Assembly: GCA_012797725.1 (NCBI GenBank)
Contig: JAAZON010000106.1
Coordinates: 1 to 8,899 of the forward strand
Direction: 5' to 3'
Source of the DNA: SAR324 cluster bacterium
Lineage (GTDB): Bacteria; Bdellovibrionota; UBA2361; JAAZON01
Length of the DNA: 8,899 nucleotides
Position 1 is the stretch's first letter, and each line of letters starts with the position of its first letter. Below are positions 6,214 through 8,899 of this stretch, one piece after another. Below the pieces are notes generated by a model that had not been told where the DNA came from, did no database searches, and saw only the letters and a program-made list of their open reading frames with translations. A program made the position numbers and the translations under genes.

Positions 6214-7005
6214 CTAAAAGGGGTCTATCGTTACTGGCACTCCCTCTGGAATTTTTTGTTTAAAATTTGTTGCTATAAGTTTGCCGAAGTCTTTCGACCA
6301 TTCATCTATCACTTCCCTGATATGAGCATATCTCTGGAAATCCTTAATTGAAAATGGCGCTGTTTTATCTATCTCACGATCTTTGAATTCGAAAAGAAGC
6401 TCTTGAGTGTAGGCATCTTTTATCTTCCCCTCAATTGCAATGCTTCCCTTACCAAACAATCTCACTACGCCCCCAAATGGAACAAGGATCCCACCAACTG
6501 TTCCAACGATACTTATTGCGGTATTTCTAGGCCTCACTTCTATAAGTGCCAATTCAATTCCCAGGGTATCAGGGACTGGTGCCTCAACAATTTGAATTGG
6601 ACGTCCTATTATATCGTTGATTTCTGATTCAAAACGCACTTCGATATATCTTGCCATTTCATGTAGCTCCTCGATTCGATCTTTGAGAATATCAGAAGCA
6701 AAGTCGAGATCCCTTATTTTTTCTTCAGCAAGATTGCTTTGCACTGGGGACAAAATTAGACGACTGAATCGCATACAAAGAATTGACAGTTTTTCCTTAT
6801 CGGCAATCCAAACAGAGTCAAAGGGAAATTCTTCTGGCAAATGCTGCATTTCTGCCCCATGTTGAAGAAAAGAAGTTGGGGCTATGGGAGCAGCCTTGAA
6901 GACAGTGCAACTCGCTATGCCTATAAGGAACAATATAAATAAAATTCCTGTAATTTTTCTTTTATTTGTTGAATCAATTCTGTCTTCAGTTTGAGTTTGC
7001 TCCAT
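6214..7005 (-). CDS. DUF3313-like putative lipoprotein
   Basis: 263 residues. A polar, Lys/Arg-containing n-region (1-18) leads into a hydrophobic segment (19-31) and the lipobox IASC, so C33 is the probable lipidated residue. The mature part has the layout of DUF3313 lipoproteins: an early SFLQHG segment, a helix (KIRDLDFASDIL), a central strand block (LGIELALIEVRPR), a Gly-rich hydrophobic turn (VGTVGGILVPFGGVVRLFG) and the IEGKIKDAYTQELLFEFKDRE block, which resembles the family's D-x-x-T-G-E motif, before a final helix. Function in this family is unknown; envelope anchoring is inferred from the lipobox. The start lies 8 bases downstream of the stop of the glutathione peroxidase gene on the same strand, so the two are an operon. 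The family call is from pattern memory. Confidence 0.72.
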   Translation of the reverse strand: MEQTQTEDRIDSTNKRKITGILFILFLIGIASCTVFKAAPIAPTSFLQHGAEMQHLPEEFPFDSVWIADKEKLSILCMRFSRLILSPVQSNLAEEKIRDLDFASDILKDRIEELHEMARYIEVRFESEINDIIGRPIQIVEAPVPDTLGIELALIEVRPRNTAISIVGTVGGILVPFGGVVRLFGKGSIAIEGKIKDAYTQELLFEFKDREIDKTAPFSIKDFQRYAHIREVIDEWSKDFGKLIATNFKQKIPEGVPVTIDPF

Positions 7006-7013
7006 TAAGCGTC

Positions 7014-7610
7014 CTATTCTTCCTCGGATATGAGTTTCTCGACCTCCGCTCGTAGGCGCGAACTTAGTGGATTTGTAAAGGAACTATAACGCATTCGAAT
7101 TTGTCCCTTTTTATCGACTAAAAATTTCTCAAAATTCCAACCGATCTCTCCACGAAATTCTTCTGGACTCAATTGCGTAAGAAATTTATATACAGGTTGA
7201 ATTTGTGATCCTTTTACAGGATTTCTTTCAAACAAAGGAAAAGAGATTCCAAATTTGGAACTGCAAAAATATTTGATTTCTTGGTTAGAACCTGGTTCTT
7301 GATTTGCAAAATCATTACTCGGAAAAGCGAGGACCAAAAACCCCCGGTCTTTATAAGCTTCGAAGAGTTTTTGAAGGTCTTCATATTGAGGAGTAAAACC
7401 ACAACGAGAAGCTGTATTCACCACAAGCAAGACTTTACCTTTATATGTACTAAACTTTTCTAGTCTTCCATCTATAAGCCGAGCTTCCAGATTGAAGAAG
7501 GACTGAGGGGTGCTTTGTTCCATATCTGTTGAACTAGCACAGGCTATTCCAACAAATCCCACAAAACACAAAATCTGGATGATAAAAGAAAATAATGAGC
7601 GTCTAATCAT
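7014..7610 (-). CDS. Exported glutathione-peroxidase family thiol peroxidase
   Basis: 198 residues, with a catalytic domain of about 160 preceded by a signal sequence (hydrophobic residues 6-24, then ACASS: cleavage after A25, or lipidation at C24). Catalytic residues are visible: peroxidatic C70 in NTASRCGFTPQY (65-76), Q104 in NQEPG, W158 and N159 in WNFEKFLVD. The family block usually read FPCNQF is FPSNDF here (S98), so that Cys is missing, but C116 (KYFCSSKFGI) sits where the resolving Cys of thioredoxin-dependent members lies. This suggests reduction by a thioredoxin-like partner, not glutathione. The family reduces H2O2 and organic or lipid hydroperoxides; the signal sequence places this one in the periplasm or at the outer membrane. 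The following gene is 8 bases away. No clear ribosome binding site precedes the ATG. The internal ATG at residue 30 would give a cytosolic form but also lacks one. Confidence 0.92.
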   Translation of the reverse strand: MIRRSLFSFIIQILCFVGFVGIACASSTDMEQSTPQSFFNLEARLIDGRLEKFSTYKGKVLLVVNTASRCGFTPQYEDLQKLFEAYKDRGFLVLAFPSNDFANQEPGSNQEIKYFCSSKFGISFPLFERNPVKGSQIQPVYKFLTQLSPEEFRGEIGWNFEKFLVDKKGQIRMRYSSFTNPLSSRLRAEVEKLISEEE

Positions 7611-7631
7611 TAAAAGAACATAACAGATGCG

Positions 7632-7642
7632 CCATATTATGG
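7632..7642. promoter_or_regulatory. 11-bp perfect dyad upstream of the peroxidase operon
   Basis: CCATATTATGG is an exact palindrome (CCATA-T-TATGG) lying 22 bases before the peroxidase ATG, within the presumed promoter region. It could be an operator, but a single copy of an AT-rich dyad this short can occur by chance. Confidence 0.2.
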
Positions 7643-7796
7643 GAATTTAGGGCTTAAAAGGCTCAATATTTTTGGGTGGAATAGCGAACCACTATTTCTA
7701 TTTGTACCCGTTCAGCACCCTACTTAGTCCAAAGCTTTTCCAATTGGTCTTGTAATTATTTATCAATATCTCAATAAGTCTGAACTTTCCAAGCAT

Positions 7797-8474
7797 CGTC
7801 CAAACATCATATTCATGGTCATTGACACACTTGCAGCCAAATATGTCGATGGCTTCGAAGGCACCGAAGGTCTTGCTCCAAATCTTGGGCGTCTTGCCAG
7901 AGAGGAAGTCGTATTTAAAAATGCCTTTTCGACTGCTCCTTGGACCAGGCCAGCTATTGCTTCTATGCTTAGTGGTAGACTTCCAGCAGATCATGGAATA
8001 GAGCGAATAAAATCGCGCTTTCGGCCAAATGTCAAATCAATTGCAGAAGAATTTCACTTGGGTCTTAATAGCTCACATGGCATCAACTCTTCTTTCAGTT
8101 GGGAATCTTCCTATTAATAAAAAGATATTTGGATGATCACTGCAAAAGTATCTAAATGGTTCCTCCCAATCGAGGATTGAGAAAGAAAGTCTGCTTTTTG
8201 CACAGGTCGACCATAATGCTAATTTGAATGCTGTAATTCGAAGACTTTTCAGATTTGTAGCTGATCAGAAAACTGGGGAAGAATTTTTGTTTGATTTGGA
8301 GGCAGATCCAAAGGAAAGAATTTATTAAACAAAGATGCAGAGCTATCAGATGAAATGAGAACTTTGCTAAATCAAATGCTGAAAGAAAGTGAGCAGCATG
8401 ACTCTGAGATAAATGACTCTGTTGTAGATACCAACGAGATTGACGCCCTAAAGAATCTTGGATATTTGAATTAG
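7797..8474 (+). pseudogene. Sulfatase / alkaline-phosphatase-superfamily hydrolase, broken
   Basis: The N-terminal part starts at RPNIIFMVIDTL (from 7797, ahead of the first ATG at 7815; the frame is open from 7728 with no good start). It continues APNLGRLARE, then APWTRPAIASMLSGRLPADHG, the active-site region, with Thr at the nucleophile position (codon 44 from 7815). Homology fades after SIAEEFH (about 8057). A C-terminal part appears in another frame from 8137: ESLLFAQVD, then GEEFLFDLEADPKER (ending 8319). One missing A at 8319-8320 then shifts the frame; the end reads NLLNKDAELSDEMRTLL and closes with ALKNLGYLN, typical of sulfatase C-termini, at TAG 8472-8474. About 210 codons remain of a usual 450-600, so most of the middle is deleted. 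It would have hydrolysed a sulfate or phosphate ester in the envelope. Co-located decay downstream supports real loss over sequencing error. Confidence 0.85.
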
Positions 8475-8480
8475 CACTGT

Positions 8481-8696
8481 ATGACAAAGGTTCCTCTCGG
8501 CCCGCTAGAAGTTGGTCTCTCCCAACTATTAACAAAATAGATAAACGGTCAAGAACAGCAAGATCTAGGCGTTAACAAACTGGTCAAAAAGGAAGAATAA
8601 AGAGAACCTTATCAATTAACTGTATCATCTAAGAAAGGGTCCCGGGATATAATAAAGAAAATTAAGAATATGTTTGCTTCGATTGATGGGGTATAA
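8481..8696 (+). pseudogene. Short reading frame with two in-frame stops
   Basis: From an ATG 6 bases after the sulfatase stop, one frame runs 71 codons to TAA at 8694-8696, interrupted by TAG (8538-8540) and TAA (8598-8600). The pieces read MTKVPLGPLEVGLSQLLTK, then INGQEQQDLGVNKLVKKEE, then REPYQLTVSSKKGSRDII and KKIKNMFASIDGV. The composition is protein-like in all three pieces and no frameshift is needed, so it looks like a small gene of about 71 residues inactivated by nonsense changes, each possibly from a Gln codon (CAG/CAA). I do not recognise the family. Its position suggests it was once in an operon with the sulfatase. Chance openness cannot be excluded at this length. Confidence 0.5.
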
Positions 8697-8704
8697 TAAG
8701 TAAT

Positions 8705-8899
8705 ATGAAAACACTATCAACAGTTCTAATCAATCTTGCACTTTGCTTGCATTGTGCATTTGCCCAAACTACGAATTATACTCTCAGTATCTATGCAACA
8801 AATGGACAAGTTTATAAGCGTTTTGTCTCAGACAATACTTACACTAGTGCCAGCTCATTTGCTGCAGTAACTCAACTTAAGCTTTATGCCTCAGGAGAC
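8705..8899 (+). CDS. Secreted protein of unknown function, N-terminal part (runs off the window)
   Basis: 65 codons are visible. The start MKTLSTVLINLALCLHCAFA is a textbook Sec signal peptide (one Lys, a 14-residue hydrophobic core, cleavage likely after AFA at residue 20). The mature part begins QTTNYTLSIYATNG and is rich in Ser, Thr and Tyr with alternating hydrophobic residues, as in beta-rich extracytoplasmic proteins. No family can be named from this piece. A TATAAT (8692-8697) lies just upstream, but too close to the ATG to leave a ribosome binding site if used as a -10. A GGGG at 8688-8691 is the only weak ribosome-binding candidate. Confidence 0.75.
   Translation, partial: MKTLSTVLINLALCLHCAFAQTTNYTLSIYATNGQVYKRFVSDNTYTSASSFAAVTQLKLYASGD

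Noticed and set aside
7698..7994. Minus-strand 98-codon open frame
   Set aside because: It lies antisense to the sulfatase remnant, whose homology is clear; the translation has no family features.
8152..8535. Minus-strand 127-codon open frame
   Set aside because: It is antisense to the sulfatase C-terminal part and the next small frame. The plus-strand translation shows the DPKER and LGYLN signatures, so the minus frame is incidental.

Overview
The window looks like an AT-rich Gram-negative chromosome segment. An outer-membrane MlaA lipoprotein, further exported proteins, and a split between signalling genes and a stand-alone FlhB-type domain point to a didermal, probably motile proteobacterium. 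The gene style suggests a delta-proteobacterium-like or Bdellovibrionota-like lineage, but that is an impression, not a demonstration. No rRNA, tRNA, CRISPR array, insertion sequence or phage module is visible.

Layout. 1-1075 (minus): the start of a CheY-like receiver protein lies downstream of an MlaA lipoprotein gene. 1340-2017 (plus): a receiver domain is joined to a histidine-kinase dimerisation (DHp) domain with no ATPase domain. 2049-2600 (minus): an RNA-recognition motif (RRM) is fused in frame to a complete bacterial ribosomal protein bS18. This gene has its own consensus promoter and a hairpin in its leader. 3070-3396 (plus): a 108-residue protein of unknown function. 3492-4760 (minus): a SAMHD1-like HD phosphohydrolase. 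Divergent from it, 4871-5675 (plus): an unrecognised 153-residue protein followed by a stand-alone FlhB cytoplasmic domain without the NPTH cleavage motif. 5752-5900: a CG-rich island with several perfect inverted repeats and no clear gene. 6214-7610 (minus): a two-gene operon for an exported glutathione peroxidase and a DUF3313-like lipoprotein. 7797-8696 (plus): a decay zone with a sulfatase pseudogene and a small reading frame interrupted by two stops. 8705-8899 (plus): the start of a secreted protein.

How the genes relate. Most are single genes or pairs, not one pathway. The envelope theme (MlaA, DUF3313-like lipoprotein, exported peroxidase, secreted protein) and the signalling/motility theme (two receiver proteins, FlhB-like domain) are interleaved. 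The best candidate for something new is the RRM-bS18 fusion: a ribosomal small-subunit protein carrying its own single-strand RNA-binding module, under a strong promoter with a structured leader. The CG-rich hairpin island at 5752-5900 is the second unexplained signal.
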